Positions 1-9,583 of a stretch of DNA of 64,000 nucleotides are shown piece after piece. The notes beneath the pieces are model-generated. The model was not told the DNA's origin and made no database searches. It saw only the letters and a list, made by a program, of their open reading frames with translations. The DNA comes from Brachionus manjavacas (lineage: Eukaryota; Rotifera; Eurotatoria; Ploima; Brachionidae): assembly GCA_019054805.1 (NCBI GenBank), contig JAHQIY010000003.1, positions 2,232,001 to 2,296,000 of the forward strand, read 5' to 3'. The translations under genes were made by a program, and so were the position numbers. Within the stretch, counting starts at the first letter, position 1; every line of letters starts with the position of its first letter.

Positions 1-270
1 GATGTACTTTCCAATTTATTCTCATAAAGAAATACTTTTTTCACCTATCCGGCCATAAGAATAACAGCCTTGATAGTTCTCAGCCCAAAATTGTAATGAT
101 CTTGTTGAGACAGTTGACGCGAGGCCAAATGATATAAAGTGAATATTTTGGTGGCCAAAATTTCGGCCGATGTAAAGCCCACACTAAACAGGATTAACTG
201 TGCAATGAGTGCAAAATCTGGGACCATCATTGCCACTCGTACAAATGTGATAAATTATTTCCTTCGTACT
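1..270 (-). pseudogene. Axonemal-type dynein heavy chain fragment
   Basis: Reading the minus strand from about 240 to 45 gives a run starting VAMMVPDFALIAQL and containing SRQLSQQDHYNFG, then a VKxV-type segment. This matches the conserved AAA-module stretch of dynein heavy chains (typically VAMMVPDYALI, then EQLSxQxHYDFGMRAVK). The motor drives ciliary or flagellar beating. Just upstream, residues resembling NNLSHL lie in another frame, so a frameshift separates them from the conserved block. A TAG follows immediately after the MAG residues, before any GT donor. It is therefore most likely a decayed fragment, although an exon of a gene running off the left edge cannot be excluded. It lies in the same orientation as the kinase remnant. 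Confidence 0.7.
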
Positions 271-454
271 TGCATTCAAGCACCACAACCTTAAATTAAT
301 TTTTCAATTTAATTTGGAAGTATGAAATTAAATCATTCCGAATCATTTTTACTTTAAGTTGGATTGACAGCTTTGTTTCTTGTTAGAAATGAGCCTTGGT
401 GCATTGACAACAACATCCTTTAAAATAAAATAAAGAAATAAAAAAGAAATTTTT

Positions 455-1560
455 TAATTTAAATATACTGCTTCGTCATCGTCTTCCTCAGACCTGGCGG
501 TAATTTTAGGACCATTGCGGTTTTAATCAATTACTTCTTTTCTCAAACGATTTAAAAAATATCCTAATAAAAACTGGTGCTCTAACAACTTCTCAGCGCT
601 GGGTCTTTTTTTAGGTTCTTAGTCAAAGCTACCTTGATAAAATTGTGAAAATTTGAGGACCACTTTTCCTTATTTTTGAGAGTGTGCGGCTTGAAACCGG
701 ATTTGGACATAGAGCTCGCATAGGATGAAGGAAAAAAGGGTGGTTAAGCTCAGCCAATTCGATCGTGGTTATACAAACCGCCCATGTGCCACACTGCTGA
801 TTATATCATTCTTTTCGCACAACAACAGCCACTTCCGGGGCCATCCAATACGGCGTTCCAAAAAATGACTTCGCTTTGCCAGAGTAGCTGTTATTTGTGC
901 CGATATCTGCTAGTTTAACATCACCATCATTAGTAAGCAAAATATTGGCTCTTTTATGTCCCGATACATTTTGCCCATGTTGTGCAAATATTGCAGTCCT
1001 CTAAGAGTCTCATGGCCCACATAACCATTCTGGTTTTAGGTAAGAGCACCAATAACTTGGAACAAAATTTAGGCTGATTTTTTAAATCATAAAAAAGTCT
1101 ACTTTTGTAAATATATTGAAGAAAGCCACCACCACAAAATTCCATAGCTATCCAAGTGTTTGTCTCTTCTTTGGAAAAAAAAAAGCTGATATTTTTGATC
1201 TAATTTATGCTTACCTCAAATAGGATTCAAAATATGCAATTATATTCGGGTGTTTGCAGTCCCTAAGCAAGCAAATCTCTTGTTGGAAGACAGTAAAGTC
1301 ATCGCCTCTGAAAATAGATTAGATAAGAAGGATATAGTTGTTAGAGTTGGATTCTGGTACCTGGTTCTAGTTTAACAGCTTTGATGGCGGCAAGTTCAGC
1401 TGAGTGAATGTTTCTGGTCTTGTAAACTTAGCCATAAGTGTCACTGCGAACCCGTTGTATCAATTCATCATCATCTTGCGAGTTCTTTCGCTAAATCACG
1501 CTCTAATCGACCCCTAAGTTGTTGCTCATCGGTTATTTCAATATGTTTGACATTTTGGAC
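455..1560 (-). pseudogene. MAP4K3/MAP4K5-like (germinal-centre) kinase pseudogene
   Basis: The minus strand encodes, in order, a broken glycine loop, the VAIK-like strand (ELAAIKAVKLEPG), the alpha-C region ([15 protein letters not shown]), the hinge (WIAMEFCGGG), the catalytic loop as YRDIK rather than HRDIK, an ADF/G equivalent (ADIG), [10 protein letters not shown] and C-lobe segments. This order and wording is that of STE20-family MAP4K3/5. Introns survive: a donor at about 1360 pairs with an acceptor at about 1306 (55 bp), and another donor lies at about 1214, so this is not a processed copy. Defects: TAA at 1428-1430 in the glycine loop, two glycines of that loop replaced (R and D), and several frameshifts and a stop in the C-lobe. 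The kinase activates JNK signalling in animals; this copy cannot. Confidence 0.85.
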
Positions 1561-1599
1561 TGGATTCTGCGCCTTAGTTAAAGCTCATCTTGCAAACCT

Positions 1600-2270
1600 C
1601 CGGTAAAATACATACATATTCTTGGTTGAATTTTTAATCACAGTGCGCATCTATTTTCTAAATATTTATTGACAATTTTTTTTTGAAATAAAAAAATATT
1701 TTAAAGACACATTTAAAAAAATATCACAAAAGCTTAAAATTCTATTTTTTAGGTTGACTAAACTATGGTTTAAATGCTAAGTTAGATTGTGAATTTTAGA
1801 TTATTATTTTTAAATTAAGTGGTGGTACAGAGAATGTACCAGTTGCTACATTTTACAGAATATTTTTTAGCTTGTCCAAATTAAATCTATGGTGTATTTT
1901 ATATTTTGTTTCTGATTTTGTACTAAAATTCACAAAATTCTGAATTTTGCAGATAAATTGCAGAGTTTTGCAGAATCAGTATATGTATCAGTTGCTACTA
2001 TTTACAGAACATGTTTTGCTACTTTAGAAGCTGAGCTTTGGTATTTTTTATATTTTTTTTATTTGTTTTTTGTATCAAAATTCACAATGCCTATTATTTT
2101 TAATTAAAAAATAATTCTTTAAAAAAAATTTATTTTTAATTTTTTTCTTCCCATCCTTTAACATGCAAATTTGATTAATACGATATTGGTTAATACGATG
2201 TCCATTTTTTCCGCCCTAACACATCGTATTATCTAGGAAATATTTGGATTTTAAATACAAATTTCTACAT
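1600..2270. other. No gene recognised
   Basis: AT-rich sequence with a local repeat: two similar stretches at about 1826-1960 and 1970-2095 share wording such as caccagttgctac, aacatttt and caaaattcacaa. No coding similarity seen. Confidence 0.5.
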
Positions 2271-2665
2271 TTAACTCTAGCTCCTTTTTTTACGTTTCGG
2301 TTCGGTCATGGATTTTCATCTTTTTTCTAGGTGTTATTTGAAGCTTCTTCAACAATTGTGAGACCATTTGCTAGCTTATATCAAACTTTTTGGCTGCTTG
2401 ACGTTGACTGATGTTGTTTTTGTGATCAAAAGCTTTTTTTGGCTTGTTGAGTTTTCCTTTAGTCATTTTTTTCGGTGTTTGACCAGATCCTTGTTTCCTT
2501 TCTGGTGAAAAATATTCACTCCGTTTTAAAATTCGGTAAGCAGTACACCTTGGATTTTTTTCTGCCATAAAATGCCTCACAGTGAATATCTTTCCTAGTG
2601 ATCTTTTTTCGTTAAAAAACGCGTACACGCGAATTCTTAGGGCCTATTCTTTAGATGAATTTAAT
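2270..2665 (-). pseudogene. Tc1/mariner-type transposase N-terminal remnant
   Basis: An open stretch at 2371-2628 on the minus strand reads as a paired-type helix-turn-helix region: a KIFTVRHFMAEKNPRCTAYRILKR segment, then a GSGQTPKK linker, then SQRQAAKKFDIS, the second DNA-recognition helix. Past the stop the text continues with a QLLKKLQITPRKKMKI-like stretch, the usual linker before the catalytic domain. The DDE catalytic half was not found here. Only the DNA-binding half survives, so this is a dead fragment. It could equally derive from a related IS630 superfamily element. Confidence 0.65.
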
Positions 2666-3260
2666 TTGACCATTTTTAATTAAAATTGAATAATTTTTTT
2701 TCTATATAATTTTTAATAATTTTTTTTAGTCCTATTTAAAATTAAATTTACTACAAGAATATCGAAAGAGATTTAAAAAAAAATTAAAATAGCACTGCAA
2801 ATGATACTTCGTTCGTCTCGATTTTAAGTTGTCATCCGTTACATTCAATAATGGGAATAAATTTTGGAAAAATAAAAGGAGAAAATTGCGTTAAGTGGAC
2901 GTCAGTGGATATATCACTGAAATCCATTGCCAATAGTCTATCATTTATTAGAATCAAATATACAAACAATATCAGTATGAACTAACAAAAAATACCTTGA
3001 AGATGGTGAAGAAAATGAAAAAAAAAAACTTTACTTTTTAGAAATAGTAAATAAATTTTTTTTCAAAAAATTTTTGAAATTTAATTTGGCAAAATCATTT
3101 CATTTAAAATTAAATAAATAAACAATTTTTAAAAAACTATAAGATTTTCTTTCTCTAATTTTAATAGATCAAATTCTAGAAAGGTCAATATTTTTTTAAA
3201 TAAATATTCTTATCTAAAAAAAATTAATAAAATTTTTGATTGATTTAATTATATTTTGAT
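2666..3260. other. No gene recognised
   Basis: AT-rich DNA immediately downstream of the phospholipase gene (which is on the minus strand). It presumably holds its 3' untranslated region. Nothing else supported. Confidence 0.4.
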
Positions 3261-4451
3261 TTAGTTTGAATTTAATCTGGTGAATAAGTATGGATTTTGT
3301 TTAGTCGGACACAAAATTTGATCCTGTGGTCTCCAAATGGTTGACTTTTTGCCTACCGGCTGAAGCATGTTGTTCCACAGACCAATGGCCGCTGATGTTT
3401 GACCCTTTGTAGAAAAGTGAAAGCAATCCGGAGCAAAATAAGAAAAGTCAACCTTGCCATTTGGCAATCTTTGAACTCTAAAATCTTTAAAAAAAGGCTG
3501 AACAACAACAGCGAAATCGTCTCTTCCATCATAGCGTCCTGAGTTGACCACAGCTTCAGTGTAATTATGATAACCATCAATGTATTCACTGAGCTCTTTT
3601 TCAGCTTGCGCTGATTCTGGATATGCGGCACATGGACAAACTCGTTTGTGCAACAGACTACAAATCAAGCCTTTATTCATAAACTTGACATCATTTACAT
3701 TCAGAACAGAGACCAGGTTTACAAAAACCCGCGGAACTTCTTTGTACAACAAATCTAATGCATGCTGCAAGTAAGTTGAGTAAGCTAGGGGACTGTGTAG
3801 GTCTCTGTCCTTGCAATAATCACACAAATCATTTCCACCCACAAAAATTGTCACCAATTTCCAGTCATTTTGAAAGTCAATCTCAGGATCAGTTCGCAAT
3901 CGGTCAATTAGTATGCTGGCTTGGTCAGGCACATGATTTGCTTCTTGACCTGACACGGCAACATTCAAGCCTTTGCCAGTCTTACCACTGAACATTATGT
4001 TTTTTCCTACAGAAAATCCTTTGAGATTTGGATTAAATTTCTTTAACAAGTTGGGTAAAGTCAATAAATTTTTGAGTTCATCATTGCCGCCAATTGACCA
4101 TGACCGTCCCCGGTATTCAATTAGTAGTCCAAGAATTGTTCGTGCATTGCTTCCCAAAGAAGCGGTCAGACTGTCACCAAGAGCAGCCACAACTTTTATA
4201 TCACCTGGTTTCAGCTTGTGAACTGAAGTCGGCACTCCGCTTGAGACTTGAGGATCACATGTAAAAGCAGCTTTGGATGTGTAGTTAAAATAGTTTGGTT
4301 CTGTCTCGAGGATGTGCTCTATGTTTGCTTCGAAGTCTTGGACCAATTCGGAATCTTTTGAAAATTGATCGATGAGGTCTGTGTATTCATCGATCTTGTA
4401 GCCTTGACTGTAGTGGCAGCACAACAAAACAAAAATAACAAAAAACTTCAT
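3261..4451 (-). CDS. PLB1: Secreted phospholipase B1-like GDSL lipase
   Basis: Intact single-exon frame of 396 residues. Residues 1-17 are a hydrophobic signal peptide. GDSL-family blocks are all present: GDSLTA with the nucleophile Ser94, VSGQEA with the oxyanion Gly168, GGND with Asn207, and PDCFH with Asp342 and His345 completing the Ser-Asp-His triad. Conserved flanking text (FGGND-like, CPCAAYP, FAPDCFHFSTKGQ, WRPQ) is typical of the PLB1 branch, which removes both acyl chains from phospholipids at the gut or cell surface. Vertebrate PLB1 carries four tandem lipase repeats and a membrane anchor; this protein has one repeat and no C-terminal membrane segment, so it is probably a secreted digestive enzyme. 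The ATG was chosen because the signal peptide follows directly. No intron is visible. Confidence 0.93.
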   Translation of the reverse strand: MKFFVIFVLLCCHYSQGYKIDEYTDLIDQFSKDSELVQDFEANIEHILETEPNYFNYTSKAAFTCDPQVSSGVPTSVHKLKPGDIKVVAALGDSLTASLGSNARTILGLLIEYRGRSWSIGGNDELKNLLTLPNLLKKFNPNLKGFSVGKNIMFSGKTGKGLNVAVSGQEANHVPDQASILIDRLRTDPEIDFQNDWKLVTIFVGGNDLCDYCKDRDLHSPLAYSTYLQHALDLLYKEVPRVFVNLVSVLNVNDVKFMNKGLICSLLHKRVCPCAAYPESAQAEKELSEYIDGYHNYTEAVVNSGRYDGRDDFAVVVQPFFKDFRVQRLPNGKVDFSYFAPDCFHFSTKGQTSAAIGLWNNMLQPVGKKSTIWRPQDQILCPTKQNPYLFTRLNSN

Positions 4452-5645
4452 TTAAATTTAATTTTTTTACTTAGGTTTTGTTTTTATAAAATATTTAAAT
4501 AATTATAAAATTTAGCTTATCGTGATATTTTGATAAATTTTAGTGATACTGTTTTGCCCAAACATCAAAAAATAATCATAGGGAATTTCTCATGTGACAT
4601 CGGTTCTTGAATACAAACCTTGGGTATGATCTAAATTTTTTGTTAACACGTAAATTGGAAGAGGCAAGAAAAAGCATTTTAAATTAGGCACATAAATGGA
4701 AGATTGTAATTTTGAAAATTATTTCAATTGTCTAATGTAAGATAATGTGAGAGACTGTCGTGCTCAAACACTGCCTTCGAATTTCACATGACTTAGATTA
4801 TGCTCAAAAGCTTATCAAGAATAAACAAAAATTCATAAATTTCTTAAAATTTTATTTCATAAATTTGACAAGTAAATAAAACTTTTTTGTAACAAGTTTT
4901 TAATTTATTTTTATCTAAAAAAAGCCGAATTTTTCTTACGAAAGAATTCTTTTTGTTTCAATTTAAAAATGGAGCTCATTTGACATTAGAAACAATCATT
5001 TGAAAAATTAATTAAACTCAATGCAACTTATTATGTCTTTCTAAAAACCTTTAATTTAAAATTGACAAAAATTAAGATATAAACATAAGAATTTTGGGAC
5101 CAACAACAAAGAAAAAAAAATTTTATTTTTAACTAACTTCTTTTTGTTTAGATATAAATTTATAAATATTTAGTGACTTAAAAATGAACTACCATAATAG
5201 TGAAAAATTGAATTAGTCGTAATAGAGACTATACGAAAATATGCGAAAAAAATAAAAAAGACGAAAAAAATCTAAATTGTTGCTGTTGTTTGCTGGTAAT
5301 TAATTTAAGTCAATGAAGTAAAGTATCTCATCCAAAATGTGATAATTTTAAAAAAGCTGGCTGGTTTTTTGATCAATATTTTTTTAAATCAAAGTGTTAA
5401 GATGAAGTTTATGCTTTTATTGATTAAAATCTAAATTTGCTGCATTATTTTTGAAAAGATATCTCTTTATAGTATTTGACTTAGATTATATTTTTGTGGT
5501 CAAAGAGCTTATTATTGTTTTTAAGTTTCTAGTTAAGTGTTCAAAGTTTTTCAATTCATAAATAAAGTTATTTTATCAAAAAGTAAAAAAGACAAAGTGA
5601 AAACTACTGTCAAAAGTTTAAACTGCAACAAACTGTAACTTTTAC
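4452..5645. other. Upstream of the lipase gene; no gene recognised
   Basis: AT-rich sequence without coding similarity. It contains the promoter side of the minus-strand lipase gene, but no motif was distinctive enough to call. Confidence 0.4.
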
Positions 5646-5649
5646 TGTA

Positions 5650-6345
5650 ACAGAAGTTGAATCAGGAATTGTCTCGTCATCAGACAAATTATTCTCGCTC
5701 TCGATCCAAGACAAATTGTTAATCAGTCAAGTCAGTCAAGACCCTATCAACGAATCAAATATCAATCTGACCTTTGGCTTCAATTGAGTCATCATAGACC
5801 TCATCTTCTAAATCATTCATATCAAATTGCACTGTGATAGAATGCTCAATAGAAATAAACGCTTGAGTAGGAAAATTATCACTTAACATATGGTCATCAA
5901 TCAGAACTTTAAACAATAAAACTATCTGAGAGTGAGGATGGAATTAAAGAATATCAAGGACCCCATAATATTCTGTCTTAAATCTAATATATTTTGGTTT
6001 TTTATCATTGATTACAAGTTCTCTTGCCTTCTAATCAAAATCAATCTTTTTTTCTTAATTTTTTTTTCTGTACTCTTAACTTAAATTTTTATTTTATTTG
6101 TAATTTTTCTAATTTTTACTTCTCCATATAGGAGGTTAATTCATCAATAAATAAATAAATGCTGAGAGGTTAAGCTTGTTAATTATTTTCTCTAAGATAC
6201 GGCCATTCTCATTTTTCTCAAACAACCTAAACTAGTCTTCGCATTTAGATCACCTCCCATTATAAATTTTCCACATTTCTTTGAGTTATCAAGGAAAAGT
6301 TTGAAAGGAAGTTCAATATTTGGTGGATTGTAGAGACTAAAAACA
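5650..6345 (-). mobile_element. LINE endonuclease-region fragment, interrupted
   Basis: The minus strand from about 6340 gives PPNIELPFKLF and GGDLNAKT, motifs of an apurinic-type endonuclease of non-LTR retrotransposons. The downstream half (about 5990-5660) reads like the plus-strand LINE at 31,654-31,908, with sequence matches over DDHMLSD, FPTQAF and IEHSITV-like segments. Several stops are present. A piece of another LINE tail interrupts it near 5995-6163. Confidence 0.75.
5995..6163 (+). mobile_element. LINE 3' tail nested in the opposite-strand LINE
   Basis: It ends with a CTCCATATAGGAG hairpin, GGTTAATTCA and a TAAA-type tail. The same terminal design ends the LINE at about 54,060-54,110 (CTCCTAATAGGAG). 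The flanking minus-strand LINE text resumes on either side, so this is a short 5'-truncated insertion. About 24 bases of the target seem to be missing when compared with 31,710-31,745. Confidence 0.65.
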
Positions 6346-6349
6346 AAAA

Positions 6350-7100
6350 ATTGTGTATTTTTAAGCTAATCTTAAAAGAAAGAAGTAATGCGAAAAACAA
6401 AAAAAATGTATCAACTGATACAATTGATTTATTTATTCAATTAAATGACTTCAGCGGATCTGTTTTGGTCAAGTTTTAGCTAAAAATAAAATTTTGTGAA
6501 AAAAATTAAGTTTTTTTATTTTTAAGTTTTAAAATTTAAGAATTTTTTTTTTAATTTAAGAATTTTAAAAATTAGATAAAAATATGGTTCAAATAATATT
6601 TTGCATTGCATATTTTGTTGTAGAAATTTTTTATTTAATTGTTTATTTGTTCTTAATAAAATTAAATTTACATTTTAGTTATCATTTTAAATTAATAAGA
6701 AAATAATCAATCAATCAAGCTTGGAACAAGCATTTGTTTCAACCGAAATATAACATTAAATTTCCTGTACTAAAATATACGCTTCGTTTGATTAGAAATC
6801 TTTAGAGTGGACCTAATTATCTTTTCTAATTAATTTACTGAGTTTTTATACTCTTAAATTTCCTGAATCAATTTAGTTAACTTGAATAAAACAAAAAAAA
6901 ATAAAATTAGCAACGGAATTAATTAACATCAACAACAAATAGTAGTATTGTTTTGGTCTCTGGTTTACAGCAATTTGCTGACTCGATATTCCCTATAGTC
7001 TAATGTCATGAATTTAATAACAATTAAATTAATGCTTAATCATTAAATAAGAAACTAATGCCAAAAATTAAATAAGATAACAATGCCAAAACATAATTTA
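6350..7100. other. No gene recognised
   Basis: AT-rich sequence, nothing supported. Confidence 0.4.
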
Positions 7101-7103
7101 GGA

Positions 7104-7440
7104 ATGGTAAAATTAACAATTGATCACATGCCTGATGATGAAGATTCGGATGGGTCATACAGTTATATTGGTTTTATGATTTACCATAAAGTTTTAAATG
7201 CCATTTATACTGATAAAAAGGCTGAAGAAGAGCTTAAAAAAACTGGTTGAAGAATACCCAGCTGGGATTACATCGGAGGGCATAGAATAGGAAGTAAGAC
7301 GTTTTTGGAGAAGTAGTGGTAATGAATCAAGAAAGCGTATTTCGAAAAAATACCGAGAAGCTGCAATAGGTACCCTACTTAAAAATATTAATGAACGAGT
7401 CAAAATTCAACTAGCTGCTGAATTTCTAAAAAATATAATG
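7104..7440 (+). pseudogene. Decayed unrecognised coding sequence
   Basis: From the ATG at 7104 an acidic frame of 48 codons (HMPDDEDSDGSYSYIGFMIYHK and on) ends at TGA 7248-7250. A plausible continuation (VEEYPAGITSEGIE, then RRFWRSSGNESRKRISKKY, REAAIGTLLKNINERVKIQLAAEF) runs in another frame with one stop. The composition is less AT-biased than its surroundings, which supports past coding. The family is not recognised; it could be a host or transposon pseudogene. Confidence 0.35.
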
Positions 7441-7559
7441 AGACTCAAAGTTATCTTTAAAATCATTTTCCAATGTTTTATTTGTTTTTACTCTAATTAT
7501 AATAATTAGCAACATTTGGTTCATTTGTCATTAAATTGATTTGGCATTACTTTTTTTCA

Positions 7560-7800
7560 AAATTAATTTCTTATTTATATTTTTTAGAAACAATTTACCT
7601 TGGCATTAATTTCTTTTTAATTTTTTTGACAATAAAATAAATCAGCATTATTTTTTACTTACAATTTGTCTATTTCAATTGCCTTTATTATAATATTTTA
7701 ATTTACTTTACTCTTGACTTGATTTTTTCTTAATTTTTTATTTATTTATTTTTTTTATTCTGAAGGAGCTTCAGCTCGGCACAGAAAACAAATAAATAAA
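7560..7800 (+). mobile_element. 5'-truncated LINE tail
   Basis: It ends in CTGAAGGAGCTTCAG (a perfect six-base-pair stem with a GAG loop), then CTCGGCACAG and an AAATAAATAAATAA tail. The same end occurs at about 34,085 and 46,871, so it marks the 3' end of one LINE family on the plus strand. No coding portion was identified here. Confidence 0.65.
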
Positions 7801-7994
7801 TAATGGAATTATATTACTCAAGACCGTTTTTAATGCTTATCAGATTAGAAAAATTAATTAATTCTTGTTCAGGGTCACTCAATTCTGTTCTTATATACAG
7901 CCTTAAATAGTTTTCATATTCAAGAGAATTTTACCAAAAGTACTAGTAATAGAATGAGACCATCGGAATTGATCAAATTTGATTTGGCCAAACA

Positions 7995-8155
7995 TTATTT
8001 AATGTTTGGCCAAATGGTATTGTATTCAAATGGTATTGTAAATGGTATTGTAAATGGTAATGGTATTGTATTGTATTATATGGTATTATAATGGTAATGG
8101 TATTGTATTGTAAATGGTATTGTATACAAGTGGTATTGTATTCTAGAAAAGAATC
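7995..8155. repeat. ATGGTATTGTA-type simple repeat
   Basis: Irregular tandem copies of ATGGTATTGTA and ATGGTA variants fill this stretch, directly before the nanos-type fragment. Confidence 0.8.
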
Positions 8156-8169
8156 CAAGCAAGCAAATA

Positions 8170-8382
8170 ATGTACATATTTTGTAAAACAAATGGAGAAG
8201 CTGAACACAGCTACAAATCTCATAAAATCAAGAATATTCAAGGTCGAGTCACTTTTCCAATGCTCAAAGAGCTTGTTTGTCCAGCTTGTGTTCACTCAGT
8301 CGAAAATGCACACACAACAACTTATTGCAAAAAATTCAAGACACTCAAGCGAAGCAGAATTTTAACTGAATTTCAATTTTAA
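8170..8382 (+). pseudogene. Nanos-type zinc-finger fragment with lost ligands
   Basis: Seventy codons match the nanos zinc-finger module, which pairs two CCHC fingers to bind RNA with Pumilio and repress translation in germ cells. Finger 2 is complete: C-x2-C-x7-H-x4-C (CPAC...AHTTTYC). Finger 1 keeps its second Cys and His with correct spacing (12 residues), and the GRVT block 10 residues later. However, the first Cys is Tyr (YIFC) and the fourth ligand is Phe (GRVTFP). No N-terminal nanos region or intron is seen in frame. It is best read as a decayed copy of a nanos gene; a diverged functional protein is less likely because finger 1 cannot hold zinc. Confidence 0.75.
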
Positions 8383-8629
8383 TTTTTTTACTGATTAATT
8401 TTGTGGATTTTGAATATTGTTTTTTTCCAAACAATAGTTCAAATATTTTTCCTCTTTAATTCTAAATTTTTTTAGATAAATTTAATTACTAGTTATTTAA
8501 AAACTTAACATGATCTATTAAACTTGACTTTATGATGCATACAATTTTAAAAGATAATTATAAATTATTATTTTAATAAACTATCTGGTATCATTAAGAT
8601 CCGTGTGAGACTAGACTTTAAAATTAGCC

Positions 8630-9007
8630 ATGTATTCTGTTTTAACTTTATTTAACTTAGTTTCTTCGGAAATAAAAAGAACCAGACTAACTAATGAGCA
8701 AAATTTAGAGGAAAAAGCCAAGAAGAATCCAAAATTATTATACAAATACCTAAATGATCAACAAGCAATCAGAGAATCAATCAAAGCATTAAAAAAGTCA
8801 AACAAAGAAAAAACGCAAGAACCGAAAGAGATATCAAATCTACTAAATAAATGTTTTCAAGATGTTTTTGTTATTGAACAAGATGTGGAGCTTCCACCTT
8901 TAGTAGTTGAACTTAATGAAAACTGTTCAGAATATACTGACATTGAGCCAAATGATATTAGTTATCTTAATGTCTTAGTGTACCTTTTCAGCACACTCGC
9001 TGGCTAG
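8630..9007 (+). mobile_element. LINE fragment, linker between endonuclease and reverse transcriptase
   Basis: A 125-codon open frame with KKNPKLLYKYLN, KEISNLLNKCFQDVF and NDISYLNVL. These are standard wording of the segment ahead of the reverse-transcriptase domain in CR1/Jockey-like non-LTR elements. The frame closes just where the fingers domain should begin. A host gene is unlikely. Confidence 0.75.
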
Positions 9008-9009
9008 CC

Positions 9010-9583
9010 AGCTACATTCAAAACTACTACCACTACTTTATTTTTTAAATTTCAGTTTTTATATTCAAATCAAGTAGTTGAAATATTTTTTTCTAGTTTA
9101 TTTAGTAACACCAAATTTAATTAGGACTTATATTTTTTATTTTCAGAGTAAATATTGGAAGTGTCTAATGTTCGAATAAATGTTTAACTATGCCGAATTC
9201 GCCATAAGGCCTTTGTTTTGTCTTAGTTAATGAAGACAAAAATTTTATGTTCATGTTTATGCACACAAATTTTCCTACATTTCATAGAATTTTTTGATTT
9301 ATCCTAATGAACTTTTGAATCACAAGAAGCTGATCTATCTCAAAAAAAAATTTAATTGTTGATCATTGCATTGCGATAAAATCAATTGAGACCATTTAGT
9401 AAATATTTTTTATTCAAATAAATCTAAAATTGAAATAACTAATGTAATATTTTTTTTAAATCTAAGTAATATTTTCTTTACATTGTTTCAATTTTAGACT
9501 AGTGTTTCAACATAAATTTTTTTTCAAAGACTGAATCAGTTTAATTAACGTTAGTTTAAAAAAAAATATTTATCACTAGGAAT
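9010..9583. other. 5' side of the CLIP-170 gene
   Basis: AT-rich sequence with the presumed promoter and 5' untranslated region of the following gene. No core promoter motif stands out. Confidence 0.4.

Noticed and set aside
3353-4221. Open frames overlapping the phospholipase gene on both strands
   Set aside because: They are shadows of the real gene: no family motifs and no independent start context.
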